A stretch of DNA of 64,000 bases from NCBI RefSeq assembly GCF_019599145.1, contig NZ_CP080647.1:10193203-10257202 (forward strand). Direction: 5' to 3'. Both the position numbers and the translations under genes were made by a program. The DNA comes from Streptomyces akebiae. Lineage in GTDB: Bacteria; Actinomycetota; Actinomycetes; Streptomycetales; Streptomycetaceae. A model generated the notes under the pieces. It was not told the origin of the DNA. It did not search any database and saw only the letters and a program-made list of their open reading frames with translations. Below, piece by piece: positions 8,884 through 17,941 of this stretch (positions are counted from its first letter, which is position 1; the number at the start of each line of letters is the position of its first letter).

Positions 8884-9585
8884 CTACTTCGCCAACTGGG
8901 GGTACAGCCCGGCCAGGTCGCCGGCGAGGCCTGCCTTGACCTGCCGCGTGATGTCGTCGGCGAGGACCTCGTACGCGCCTGCCTCGACGCCGTCGAGGGC
9001 GAGCGCGGCGACGTCGCGCGGGTCGGACTTGGGGCCTTCGGCGCCCGCCGCGAGGTCGGTGTCCACGTATGCCACGTGCAGTCCGGTGACGGCGATGCCG
9101 CGGGGCTGGAGCTCCAGACGCAGGGAGTTGGACTGCGACCACAGGGCGGCCTTGGAGGCGCTGTAGGAGCCGCCGAGGGCCAGCCAGGAGAGCACGGAGT
9201 GCACGTTGAGGATGTGGCCGCCGCCGTTGCCCTCGATGATCGGTACGAAGGCCCGGGTGAGCAGCAGCGGCCCGTAGAAGTTGGTTTCGAACTCCCGGCG
9301 TACGTCGTCGACGGGGGAGTCGAGGAAGGAGGCGCCGACCGCGGCACCGGCGTTGTTGATCAGCACGGTGACATCCTGCGCCTGTGCGGCGGCCGCGGCC
9401 ACGGAGGCCGGGTCGGTGACCTCCAGCGCCACCGGGACCGCGTCGGGATGCGTCACGGTCCGCGGGTCGCGGGCCGTGGCGTACACCTTGCCGGCGCCGC
9501 GCGCATACAGCTCCTCCGCCAGGGCCTTGCCGATGCCGCGGCTGCCGCCGGTGACGAAGACGTTCGCGCCCTTCAAAGCGGTCAT
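8884..9585 (-). CDS. SDR family oxidoreductase under divergent TetR control
   Basis: This 233-residue short-chain dehydrogenase has TGGSRGIG at 12-19, NNAG at 77-80, Ser near 130 and the Y141-x3-K145 catalytic pair. It is shorter than the SDR at 381-1139, with an N-terminal cofactor loop preferring NADP-type partners in related proteins (inference). ATG 9585 has GGAGG about 9 bases upstream. Its promoter region carries operator-like repeats shared with the divergent tetR gene, so it is the probable target of that repressor. A terminator follows at 8834-8875. Substrate unknown. Confidence 0.88.
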   Translation of the reverse strand: MTALKGANVFVTGGSRGIGKALAEELYARGAGKVYATARDPRTVTHPDAVPVALEVTDPASVAAAAAQAQDVTVLINNAGAAVGASFLDSPVDDVRREFETNFYGPLLLTRAFVPIIEGNGGGHILNVHSVLSWLALGGSYSASKAALWSQSNSLRLELQPRGIAVTGLHVAYVDTDLAAGAEGPKSDPRDVAALALDGVEAGAYEVLADDITRQVKAGLAGDLAGLYPQLAK

Positions 9586-9613
9586 GAGTGCCTCCACAGG
9601 CTTGAAAACTAAT

Positions 9614-9849
9614 CGGTTTCCATCACAGTAAACCGATCGGTTTCCGAGCGCAAGCCGTACTGTCCGGGAATGCGTCGCCGGGGCTCGCGGTCGCTCACTG
9701 CTTCGCGTGGACGCTTCGGGCGTTGGTGGCGCGGTGGCGGGGCGGCGGGGAGTCCGGTCCGGGTGCGGCCGAGGTGACGCTGGGCCGGGGTCGGCACGCT
9801 CGCCCTCGGCGCACGCCCTGGCTCGGGCTGCGGAAACCGATCGTTTTCC
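9614..9849. promoter_or_regulatory. TetR operators between SDR and tetR
   Basis: A perfect 14-base palindrome, AAACCGATCGGTTT, lies at 9630-9643. A near-palindrome, GGAAACCGATCGTTTTCC, lies at 9832-9849, 30 bases before the tetR start. A half site, CGGTTTCC, lies at 9614-9621. The first set covers the SDR start region and the second the tetR promoter, the layout expected for a repressor controlling both divergent genes. Confidence 0.7.
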
Positions 9850-9879
9850 ATTTCCCGTGATTCGGGTTAATCTCGCGGT

Positions 9880-10449
9880 ATGACCACCGAAGTGAAAGCA
9901 AGTCCGAGGGAGCGGCTGCTGGAGGCGGCGGCCACACTCACCTACCGAGACGGTGTCGGCGTCGGTGTCGAGGCTCTCTGCAAAGCGGCGGGAGTGTCGA
10001 AGCGCTCCATGTACCAGCTGTTCGCGAGCAAGGACGAACTCCTGGCAGCGAGCCTGAAGCAGCGCGCTTCTGTCTTCGTTGCGACTCTCCTGCCCACGGC
10101 GGACGACGGCCGGTCGCACCGCGAACGCATCCTGCATGTCTTCGAGCGGGTGGAAGCGCAGTCGGGTGCACCCGAGTTCCGCGGCTGCCGTTACCTGGCC
10201 GCACAGGTCGAGCTCAAGGATCAGAGCCACCCAGCGAGCCGGGTGGCCCACCAGGTCAAGGCGAACCTGACGGAGTTCTTCCGTTCCGAGGCCGAGCAGG
10301 GCGGGGCGGACGATCCCGACCTGCTGGCTCGACAGCTCAGCCTGGTCTTCGACGGCGCCAGTGCCCGCGCGGGAATCGGAGCCGACAAACTCACGGGCCT
10401 CATCGCGCCCACGACGATCACCCTGCTCGACGCGGCGGGCGTGCGCTGA
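9880..10449 (+). CDS. TetR/AcrR family transcriptional regulator
   Basis: The 189-residue protein has an N-terminal TetR helix-turn-helix, RERLLEAAATLTYRDG then GVSKRSMYQLFASKDEL (residues about 10-55), and a variable ligand-binding C-terminal half with CRYLAAQVELKDQSHPA, a segment seen in many actinobacterial TetR proteins. ATG 9880 is used; the leader has no clear ribosome site, so the mRNA may be close to leaderless. Palindromes around GGAAACCGATCG in the divergent promoter are its likely operators. It probably represses the SDR gene and itself until an unknown ligand binds. Confidence 0.88.
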   Translation: MTTEVKASPRERLLEAAATLTYRDGVGVGVEALCKAAGVSKRSMYQLFASKDELLAASLKQRASVFVATLLPTADDGRSHRERILHVFERVEAQSGAPEFRGCRYLAAQVELKDQSHPASRVAHQVKANLTEFFRSEAEQGGADDPDLLARQLSLVFDGASARAGIGADKLTGLIAPTTITLLDAAGVR

Positions 10450-10590
10450 CGCATCGCCTCTCCGGGAAGGTGTGAGGCCGCGTTTTGCCGCTCCGCACGG
10501 CGACCGCCGAAGTCCTCGGACCTCACCGGTTCGGAGCGGACCGCGCCCTGGCCGACTGTGGCCGGAGGTCGTCGTCGCACCGCGCTCCAC

Positions 10591-10646
10591 GGAACGGGAT
10601 CATGTCGACCCCGTGCTCGGAACGGGATCATGCCGACCCCGTGCTC
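10591..10646. repeat. Tandem duplication of a 28-base unit
   Basis: Two copies of a 28-base unit differing at one position (GATCATGt/cCGACC) lie back to back in the non-coding stretch downstream of tetR. The surrounding 10450-10830 shows no convincing gene. Confidence 0.8.
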
Positions 10647-10830
10647 GGCCGGGCTCGACGCGTCATGTGCTGACCGGGCGCACCGAAACCCGCTGCGGGT
10701 GTCGCCGACCGGTGGGCACCGCAACGACACCACCCGGCTGCCGCCCTCAGCTCCCGCCCTTGGGCCGACACTCTCGGGCCGGAGCCGAACAAACGAGGCG
10801 GGCCCCGGCGCAGGCCCCCGCACGTCATAG

Positions 10831-10923
10831 GCCGAACCGCGGCTACGCCAGGACATCTGCCGCCGCCTCCTGTGCGAGCGCCGCATCACACCGGGGATCG
10901 CCCGGCGTGGCCGCCGACGCTGA
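10831..10923 (+). pseudogene. Short IS5-family transposase-like fragment
   Basis: The frame reads RLRQDICRRLLCERRITPGI followed by ARRGRR, resembling the GYD..R..L.ERGI.P.IARRG segment of IS5-like transposases. Only about 30 residues are recognisable and a stop lies just upstream. It resembles the 5737-5937 stretch in both DNA context and sequence. Confidence 0.35.
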
Positions 10924-11175
10924 ACTGCCGTCCGTCCGTGTGGCGTTGTGAAACCATCCCGACCTGCCTCCTGAAGCCGCCCATGCCGCCTGCCCCCGAG
11001 CGACGGCCTGCCTCCCGACCACCAAGATCATCATCGGTGGTGTCCCGGTCCCGGTGATGCGCAGCGGAGTATGGCGTACCGCAACCGTAGTGGCCGAAAA
11101 TGTGTCTCTCACCGCGCGGCGGGGCGATGCGCCAGACGGTGGGGCTTCGACGCACGGTGGCCTTGGGGGGCTGGA

Positions 11176-12825
11176 ATGAACACATGGGCATTGCCCGGCT
11201 ACACCGAGTCGTTCGAACTCGGGTCGGGGGCGAGCGGGCGGGTGGTCCTCGCCGTGCACGAGGAGACCGGCGTGCCGGTGGCCGTCAAGTACCTCAGCGA
11301 GTCCCTGCGTACCCGGCCGGGTTTCGTGCGTGACTTCCGGACCGAGGCCCGGCTGCTCGGCGGGCTGGAGAGCCCCTTCGTCACCGAGCTGTACGAGTAC
11401 GTGGAGAGCCCGGACGGCGCCGCCATCGTGATGGAGCTGGTGGACGGCGTCTCGTTGCGTGCCCTGCTGCAGCGGGAGGATCCGCTCGGCCCCGAGGCCG
11501 CGCTCGTCATCCTCAAGGGATCACTGCTGGGTCTGGCCGACGCGCACCGCGTCGGCGTCGTCCACCGCGACTACAAGCCGGAGAACGTCCTGGTCGCGCC
11601 GGACGGATCCTCCAAGCTGGTCGACTTCGGTATCGCGGTGGACGCGGGCACCAGCGCGGGTGTGGCCGGAACTCCCTCCTACATGGCCCCGGAACAGTGG
11701 ACCGGTGCGCCCGCCTCTCCCGCCGCCGACGTGTACGCGGCCGCCGCCACCTTCTTCGAATGCTTGACGGGCCACAAGCCGTACCGTGGCGACAACCTCG
11801 CGGCCCTCGCGTTGCAGCACGTCGACGCACCCGTTCCCGCCGACGAGGTGCCGGAAGCGGTGCGTGAGCTGGTGCGCCGGGGCCTGGCGAAGGACCCGGA
11901 AGAACGGCCCGCGCAGGCCGAGGCGTTCGTCAGGGAACTGGAGGCGGCCGCCGTCGCCGGCTACGGGCCCGACTGGGAGGAGCGCGGCCGTGGGCGGCTC
12001 GCCGCGCTGGTGGCCCTGCTGCCGTTGCTGCTGCCGTCGACCCGGGGCACACCCCGCACCACCACGGACACCGCTCGCACGGTCTTGCGCCAGGAACCGG
12101 GCCGCGGCGGCGTGCAGGCGTGGCTGCCCGGCCGTTCCGGCATGCTCGTCTCCGGTGCCGCACTGCTCCTCGGAGCCGTCCTCACCTTCGGGGTCCAGCA
12201 CGCCCCCGGCGGCGGCACCGGGCAGGTGGCACAGGCCCTTGCCACCACCGGCGCCGAGGCAGGCGCGGACACGGCGGCGCCCCCGGCCCCGACGGTCTCC
12301 CCTTCCTCGTCCCCGACACCCACCGACTCGGCCGATCAGTCGCCCTCTCCCACCCTGTCGCCCTCGGACGCCGAGCCCACCCCCACCGATGAACCCTCGT
12401 CCTCCGCCACGACGGACGGGACCACGGAGACGACCGAGCCCGCGGGCGCGACCACCACGCCGCCACCGACGACGACTTCCCCCACCCCGGTCACCGCCCC
12501 AGCCGTCAAGGATGTCGCGGTGACGGGCTTCCGGCAGACGGGTCCGGCGACCGCCACGGCGACCATCGACATCGTCACGGACGGCACCGGACCGGTCTCC
12601 CTCACCGTCTCGTGGTTCGCCGGCGACTCAAGAGGACAACTCGGCACCGCGGACGGCGCGTCCCAGACCTTCGAACGCAGCGGCGCCACCCAGTACACAC
12701 TCACCGTCGACCACGCCTTCCGGAGCACCGGCTGCTACTGGGCGGTGCAGGCCACAACCACCCCGACCTCCGCCGACGGCGGCGCCTCCCAGCAGCTACT
12801 GACCAGACGGTGTGACATCCGATGA
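11176..12825 (+). CDS. Membrane-bound serine/threonine protein kinase
   Basis: This 549-residue Hanks-type kinase has a glycine loop (GSGASGRV, about 14-21), AVKY lysine, catalytic HRDYKPEN, DFG, and APEQW within residues 10-265. A single transmembrane segment (about 320-342, MLVSGAALLLGAVLTFGV) is followed by a long Ser/Thr/Pro-rich stretch and a C-terminal Ig-like extracellular domain with two cysteines; no PASTA repeats. It would phosphorylate Ser/Thr of cytoplasmic proteins in response to an outside cue. ATG 11176 follows a G-rich ribosome site; the longer upstream frame is non-kinase sequence. Its stop overlaps the next start (ATGA), so the two products are coupled. Confidence 0.9.
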   Translation: MNTWALPGYTESFELGSGASGRVVLAVHEETGVPVAVKYLSESLRTRPGFVRDFRTEARLLGGLESPFVTELYEYVESPDGAAIVMELVDGVSLRALLQREDPLGPEAALVILKGSLLGLADAHRVGVVHRDYKPENVLVAPDGSSKLVDFGIAVDAGTSAGVAGTPSYMAPEQWTGAPASPAADVYAAAATFFECLTGHKPYRGDNLAALALQHVDAPVPADEVPEAVRELVRRGLAKDPEERPAQAEAFVRELEAAAVAGYGPDWEERGRGRLAALVALLPLLLPSTRGTPRTTTDTARTVLRQEPGRGGVQAWLPGRSGMLVSGAALLLGAVLTFGVQHAPGGGTGQVAQALATTGAEAGADTAAPPAPTVSPSSSPTPTDSADQSPSPTLSPSDAEPTPTDEPSSSATTDGTTETTEPAGATTTPPPTTTSPTPVTAPAVKDVAVTGFRQTGPATATATIDIVTDGTGPVSLTVSWFAGDSRGQLGTADGASQTFERSGATQYTLTVDHAFRSTGCYWAVQATTTPTSADGGASQQLLTRRCDIR

Positions 12826-13799
12826 CCACGCAGAACGACGACCACAGACCCACGCCGGCGGAAGCCGTCGAGCCCACCCTGGCGCTGCCGGACTCGGTGA
12901 CGCTGGTGGAGGGCTCCGGCGACGCACCCACGCAGGTGCCGACGGGCACCGAAGCCGACGAGCCCACCAGGGTTCTTCCGACCGCCGACGCGTCCGCCCC
13001 CACTGTGCACCTCGGCCCCGCCTCCACTGTGCACCTAGGTCCCGCCCCGACTGTGCGCCTAGGCCCCGCCTCTACCGTGCACCTAGGCCCCGCCTCCACC
13101 TTGCACCTCGGCCCCGCAGACGGTCGCGTCCCCCTTGACGAGGCGGCCTCCGCTGACGCCGAGCGCGCCGAGCACGCCGAGTACAGCGCCACCGTGCTGG
13201 CCAGCCACTGGATACAGAGACCCGAACCCGACGAGACCCTCGTCGAGGAGACCGTCGAACAGCGCTCCAGGTCCACGATGAACGGGTCGCCGCCCCCTGA
13301 TCGCATCGAAGGCACGGTGCTGCGTTTCGGCCCTGGTGTGACCAGCGCCGTCGCGCAGCGGACCCACCGCACGCTGCCCGCCCTGCCGCCGCCCCGCGCA
13401 CCACGGCGCCGACGGCTGCGTCGACACGCTCTGCCCGCGCTGGTGGTCCTCGGCGTCCTCGCGTTCCTCGCCTGGCAGCGGGTCGGGCCGCCCCTCAAGG
13501 TCGGCACGGTGACGGTCACGGCGCGGCCTGCCGCCCTTGAGTGTGAGGGCACCGCGGACATCGTCGGTGTCGTCGCCACGAACGGCCGTCCGGGCACGTT
13601 CTCCTACCGCTGGGTCCGAAGCGACGGCACCAAGTCGCAGGTCCTGAAAGAGGTGATGGTCCAGGGACAGAGACAGGCACGCGTGCACCTGCGGTGGACC
13701 TTCCAGGGCAAGGGCCACCGCACGGCACAGGCCGAACTGCGCATCCTCTCCGCAGGCCCCCACACGGCCGGCACCCGCTTCACGTACGACTGCTCCTGA
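12822..13799 (+). CDS. Membrane protein with octapeptide repeats, coupled to the kinase
   Basis: I do not recognise this 325-residue protein. Residues 1-200 are acidic and rich in Pro, Thr and Ala, with five tandem octapeptides of consensus PTVHLGPA (about 60-99). A basic PRRRRLRRH patch and one membrane segment (ALPALVVLGVLAFLAW, about 204-219) follow, then an extracellular beta-rich domain with two cysteines resembling the outer domain of the adjacent kinase. The long N-terminal cytoplasmic tail with regularly spaced threonines looks like a possible kinase substrate or FHA-docking tail (inference). The ATGA overlap with the kinase gene fixes the start and implies joint synthesis. Confidence 0.75.
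   Translation: MTTQNDDHRPTPAEAVEPTLALPDSVTLVEGSGDAPTQVPTGTEADEPTRVLPTADASAPTVHLGPASTVHLGPAPTVRLGPASTVHLGPASTLHLGPADGRVPLDEAASADAERAEHAEYSATVLASHWIQRPEPDETLVEETVEQRSRSTMNGSPPPDRIEGTVLRFGPGVTSAVAQRTHRTLPALPPPRAPRRRRLRRHALPALVVLGVLAFLAWQRVGPPLKVGTVTVTARPAALECEGTADIVGVVATNGRPGTFSYRWVRSDGTKSQVLKEVMVQGQRQARVHLRWTFQGKGHRTAQAELRILSAGPHTAGTRFTYDCS
12999..13118 (+). repeat. Five 24-base in-frame repeats
   Basis: Five consecutive 24-base units encode PTVHLGPA, STVHLGPA, PTVRLGPA, STVHLGPA and STLHLGPA inside the membrane protein. DNA identity between units is high, which suggests expansion by slippage or unequal recombination. Confidence 0.85.
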
Positions 13800-14494
13800 C
13801 CGCCGCTGTCGGGAGCCGGCCGGGGGTTCGTGAGCAACCCGGGAGGCGGCTCGGGACGCCTGTGCTCTCCTGCCCGGCATGCTGACGTGACGGAACGCGT
13901 GCACAGCGAAGCCGAAGTGCCGTTTTCATCGTGGTGCGGCTGAGGCGGCGTACTGAGGCTCGAAGCCGATTCGACGAAAAGCTGACCGTTGTCATCGGGC
14001 TGGCATTCGGAGTGCTCATCGCGCCGACCGCGTCAGGCAAGGGGACATTCGACACCGTCGGCCAACTCGCGCAGGGCGCCCGGCGGACGGTGGGGCGACC
14101 GCGTCCCTCGGAGCGACCGGCGTGACGGCAGCGGCTTGAGCGACGGAGGTGACCGTAGGGGACGGAGCGACCGAGGTGAACGCGGCGGTGACCGCGGCGG
14201 TGGGCTGCACGTAGGACGCCGGGGGAGCGGGGGCGGCTACGGCGGTGGCCGGAAGACCAAACGGGAGATCTTCGATGGCTGGGATTATGACGGCTGGAAT
14301 TCGAGGCAGGGCAACTCTGACGAGGGGGCGGTGGACCCTCGTCTGCGGTTCCTAGGCCGTACATCGCCACGACGTCGGTCTGCGGGGAGCGGCAGCCGTA
14401 GCGGGCCGGTGGTGCATCCGTGGGCCGGTCGCGCGCGGAACACTGCGGTGTAGGGGCGGTGTGGGCCGCGTCGGCAGGTGGAAGAGGTGGTCGT
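13800..14494. other. Gap without a convincing gene; imperfect GGTGACCG-type repeats
   Basis: Downstream of the kinase operon I see no gene I can support. A 64-codon frame at 13931-14125 has one hydrophobic stretch but no recognisable family or good ribosome site. 14150-14250 is built of imperfect repeats of GACCG(n)GGTGA character that would encode Gly/Arg/Asp-rich sequence and looks non-coding. Confidence 0.5.
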
Positions 14495-15754
14495 GTGTCC
14501 GCAACCGAGGACACGAGAGACGTGCTGGTGGTCGGGGCCGGTGTGGCCGGGCTCGCGTGCGCACGGGATCTGCTGGCGGCCGGTGTCGGGGTACGGGTGC
14601 TGGAGGCCGGTGACGAGGTCGGCGGGCGGATGCGTTCGGACCGCGTCGAGGGGTTCGTGGTGGACCGCGGGTTCCAGGTGGTCAACACGTCGTACCCACA
14701 GCTCCGGCGCCGCGTCACACTGAAGGACCTGAGACTGCGGCCCTTCACCCCCGGTGTCCTCATCCACAGCCCCTCGGGCCGGCTCCGCTTCAGCGACCCC
14801 ACTCGTCGCCCCCGTACGCTGCCCGACCTGCTGCCGGGCCGTCTCGCCGGGCCTCGTGACCTGGCCGCCCTCGGCCTGCTGTCCGCCCGCGACATGCTCT
14901 CGTCCCCCCGCCGACTGAAACGGCTCGCGGACACCACCACCCGCACCGCGCTCGCGGACGCCGGGTTCTCCGAGGCATTCGTCGAAGGCTTCTTCCGCCC
15001 CTTCCTGTCGGGAGTCTTCCTGGAGGACGACCTGGAGACCTCCGCCCGGATGTTCCACCTGGTGTGGCGGAGCATGCTGCGCGGCACCCTGTGCCTGCCC
15101 ACCGAGGGCGTCGGAGCGGTTCCCCGGGCTCTCGCGGCCGCCCTGCCCCAAGGTGCCGTGCGGCTGGAGAGCCCCGTGGCGGGGCTCACGGACGACGGGG
15201 TGCTGACGGCCGAGGGCCGGGAGATCCCCGCACGCGCGGTCGTGGTCGCCACGGGCCCCGGCGCCGTCGGCGTGCTGCTGCCCGGGGTCGCCCTTCCCGG
15301 CTACCGGACCGTGACGACGTACTACCACGTCACCTCGCGTTCCCCCCTCGGCGAGCCGACCCTGCTCGTGGACACCCGGCGCCGGTTCCTGAACACCTGT
15401 GTCCTCAGCGACGTCGTGCCCGCCTACGCCCCGCCGGGCCACGCCCTCGTCGCCACGTCGGTCCTCGGCCGTGAGGAGGAGGGCGGGGAGGCCCAGGAGG
15501 CGGGGGAGCGGCGGATCCGGGAGGCGCTCGGCGAGGCGTACGGCGTCGGCACGGGCGACTGGACCCTGCTGACCGTCCGCCGCATCGGGGACGCGCTGCC
15601 CGCCATGGCGCCGCCGCAGCCGCTGACCCGCACCACACGCGCGGCACCGGGCCGCTACGTGTGCGGCGACCACCGCGCCACCGGCTCCGTCCAGGGCGCG
15701 CTGGCCTCCGGGGCACGGGCGGCGCGCGAGGTACTGCGGGACCTACGACGCTGA
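14495..15754 (+). CDS. FAD-dependent amine oxidase/phytoene desaturase-like oxidoreductase
   Basis: The 419-residue product begins with the dinucleotide-binding motif VVGAGVAGLACARDLLAAGV then VLEAGDEVGGRMRS, the FAD signature of the monoamine oxidase/protoporphyrinogen oxidase/CrtI group. It ends with YVCGDHRATGSVQGALASG, the second FAD contact. The family oxidises amines, carotenoids or porphyrinogens; the substrate is not evident. GTG 14495 follows GGAAGAGGTGG and leaves a normal 10-residue leader before the FAD motif; earlier in-frame starts add unrelated sequence. It stands alone between two gene-poor regions. Confidence 0.88.
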   Translation: MSATEDTRDVLVVGAGVAGLACARDLLAAGVGVRVLEAGDEVGGRMRSDRVEGFVVDRGFQVVNTSYPQLRRRVTLKDLRLRPFTPGVLIHSPSGRLRFSDPTRRPRTLPDLLPGRLAGPRDLAALGLLSARDMLSSPRRLKRLADTTTRTALADAGFSEAFVEGFFRPFLSGVFLEDDLETSARMFHLVWRSMLRGTLCLPTEGVGAVPRALAAALPQGAVRLESPVAGLTDDGVLTAEGREIPARAVVVATGPGAVGVLLPGVALPGYRTVTTYYHVTSRSPLGEPTLLVDTRRRFLNTCVLSDVVPAYAPPGHALVATSVLGREEEGGEAQEAGERRIREALGEAYGVGTGDWTLLTVRRIGDALPAMAPPQPLTRTTRAAPGRYVCGDHRATGSVQGALASGARAAREVLRDLRR

Positions 15755-16659
15755 GGCGCGTGGCCGTCGTCCCGTCGGGGCGGGCCGTCGCCGGGAGCCG
15801 CGGTTGTCAGGACTTCCATCGACTGCATCTGGGCGACTCTGAGGGCCCAGACGGGCCGGCTCGACCGCCCTGTGGATGGCCCATCAGCTGCGCGCGGCGA
15901 AGGCGCTGCGCGAGATCCGGGCCACGGGTTCGCCCGGCGCTACCGCAAGGCGGCGGAGGACACCATGGAGAGGCGCGGAGGTCTCAACGGTCTCGTCGGG
16001 CCGAGGGTCGTCAGGCCGATCTGCAACGACCGTTTGAGCCTTGTCGCAGCACTGGTCTGGTCTTTGAGCATCGCGGTGATGTCGGGCTCAACCTGGGTTC
16101 CAGCCCTGCGGTCACCTCGTCGTGGTTGGGGTCCTGGACGGCCAGGAGTTCGCCAGCCACGGTCATGGCGGCCCAGAAGCCGGATGGTGAGCCGCGCCCG
16201 TCCCGGAACCGGGTTCTGACGAAGCAGAGGAAGATCTTCGTGAGCTCCCCGGTACGAAACCACGCGAGCAGGCCGCCGGGACAGCCTCCGCGGGCACCAG
16301 CAGCGGCGGTTCCCAACAGGTCGCGGATGCGCTCCTCGTGTTCGTCGAGTACACGGTCCACGATGAAGACGTGCCCGAGACACCCCAGTTGCCGGTCCTC
16401 GCGGCCGGCTCGGCGAAGACCTCCTCGTCGCTTTGCCCTGCGGCGAGCATCTCCTGCGCCACCAGAACCAGCGCGCCCTCGCCCAGCCCGTGACTCGTGG
16501 CGAGAGGCTACCGTGATGTGCGATGGCCGAGTCGGCCGCGAGCCCCCTCGCGCACCGAGGAAGCGCGACGCCTCCTGCGCCACCGGGGTGTGAAGGGCAG
16601 CAAAGCCGGATTGCAGCCTGGTGCGCACACAATGGCGCCCTGGAAGGCATCTGATCGAT
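15755..16659. other. Gene-poor region, probable decayed coding sequence on minus strand
   Basis: No intact gene is supported. Minus-strand frames contain protein-like pieces, for example AQEMLAAGQSDEEVFAEPA near 16400-16470 and then, in another frame, GHVFIVDRVLDEHEERIRDL. This suggests a frameshifted remnant of unknown family running into the transposase remnant at 16660-17031. Confidence 0.35.
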
Positions 16660-17031
16660 CTTCAGGCCGTTGCGAGAGAGATGTCCGTTCTCTTCGCAGG
16701 TTGCTGCGGATTCTCCGGTCACGCGGTCCCGGGCCGGCCGTCGGTGCTGCATCAACCAGCCGAAGGTGCGCTCGATCACCCGCCTCTTTGGCAGGGGGTC
16801 GGATCCTCTCGCTCGTGGCCGCTGCACCCATCGACAACGATGCCCAGTGCGGGGCCGTGGTGGAAGACGCTGTTCTGGCAACCGCCGTCGGCCCAGACCT
16901 TGGTCACGTTGGGATGTGCTTCGGTCCAGGTCGTCGAGCAGGAGCTTGCCGAGAGTGGTGTCGTGCACGTTCGCGGCGGTGAGGAGGACGGCCGGCACCA
17001 GATATCGGTGATCAGGTGCCACTGGAATCAA
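16660..17031 (-). pseudogene. IS5-family transposase C-terminal remnant
   Basis: The minus strand reads VPAVLLTAANVHDTTLGKLL, then after a shift WADGGCQNSVFHHGPALGI in a second frame, and returns with VQRPRARG and PLPKRRVIERTFGWLMQHRR. These are consecutive segments of the catalytic part of IS5-like transposases, including the final ERTFGWL region. Two compensating frameshifts and loss of the N-terminal half make it a pseudogene. It lies immediately downstream of the iclR-type gene. Confidence 0.75.
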
Positions 17032-17039
17032 TGCCCTCT

Positions 17040-17828
17040 TCAGCGCCAGTCAGGCACGCCCGAGACAGGCGGCAGCTGGGATTCGATCTTCGCTCGCATC
17101 TCCCGCATCACGGAGACGATGCGGGACTCGTGCTCGGGGGTCAGACGGGCCACCGGGACCGAGCAGCTGATGGCATCGGTGGCCGGGGTCGTATAGCGGA
17201 GAGCGAACCCGAACCCGGCGATGCCGATAACGGTTTCCTCGCGGTCTATGGAGTAGCCGCGTTCGCGGATCCGGGCCAGGTCGGCGTGGAGGGAAGCGCG
17301 GGTGGTGTGCGTGTTCTCCGTGAGGGCGGTCAACGGCCCCTTCGGAAGAGGAAGGTCGTCGTCGCGGCGCTCGGCGAGGAGGGCCTTGCCGAGTCCGCCG
17401 GCATGGGCCGGGACGCGACGGCCGACGCGGCTGATGGTGCGCAGGTACTCGTGGGACTCGCGAGTGGCGAGGTAGACGACGTCCGGGCCGTCGAGCCGGG
17501 CCATGTGGATCGTCTCGCCGAGGGCGTCCGACGCCTCATCGAGGTAGGGGCGGACGACCCTGATGCGCCGGTCGCCGTCGAGATAGCTGGTGCCGGTGAG
17601 CAGTGCGCGGATGCCGATGCCGTAGAGCGAGCCGGTGACGTCGGTGCGGACCCAGCCGCAGTCGACGAGGGTCTGCAGCAGTTGGTACATGCTGCTGCGC
17701 GGCACGTCCAGTTCCTCCGCGAGCTGGTCCAGGCGTGAGGGCTGCTCGCCTCGCCCGGCCAGGAGTTCCAGCAGCGCGACGGTTCGGGCCGCCGACTTCA
17801 CCCCACGGACACCCGTTTTCTCGACCAT
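17040..17828 (-). CDS. IclR family transcriptional regulator of the glucarate genes
   Basis: This 262-residue regulator has an N-terminal winged helix (RTVALLELLAGR, then LDQLAEELDVPRSSMYQLLQ, about 14-60) and the IclR effector domain containing GGLGKALLAE and the C-terminal ISCSVPV segment. ATG 17828 (MVEKTGV) is chosen as the first residue of the conserved region; the upstream in-frame extension lacks a ribosome site. It is divergent from kdgD, and the 113-base space between them probably holds shared operators. It most likely controls the glucarate catabolic genes in response to a sugar acid (inference from position). Confidence 0.88.
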   Translation of the reverse strand: MVEKTGVRGVKSAARTVALLELLAGRGEQPSRLDQLAEELDVPRSSMYQLLQTLVDCGWVRTDVTGSLYGIGIRALLTGTSYLDGDRRIRVVRPYLDEASDALGETIHMARLDGPDVVYLATRESHEYLRTISRVGRRVPAHAGGLGKALLAERRDDDLPLPKGPLTALTENTHTTRASLHADLARIRERGYSIDREETVIGIAGFGFALRYTTPATDAISCSVPVARLTPEHESRIVSVMREMRAKIESQLPPVSGVPDWR

Positions 17829-17941
17829 GAACTCATCGTAGGCGCGCGCCAATTCGTGACGGCACACCCATTGACCCGTCCTGTTCACAGACCTAGCCTG
17901 CATCTGCATACGTAGACGGCATCTGTATATAGGGATGGCTC
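17829..17941. promoter_or_regulatory. Divergent promoter region of iclR and kdgD
   Basis: The 113 bases contain a pair of related elements, GCATCTGCATACGTAGAC and GGCATCTGTATATAGG (about 17898-17935). The second is TA-rich and close to the kdgD start, so it could include a -10 box. Repeated GCATCTG elements are plausible IclR contact sites. Confidence 0.4.

Noticed and set aside
12999..13118. Regular 24-base repeats as a possible CRISPR array
   Set aside because: The units are contiguous without spacers and stay in frame within a coding sequence.
14140..14290. Gly/Arg/Asp-rich frame as a possible RGG-type protein
   Set aside because: It is made of short imperfect DNA repeats, lacks a ribosome site and is equally open in other frames.
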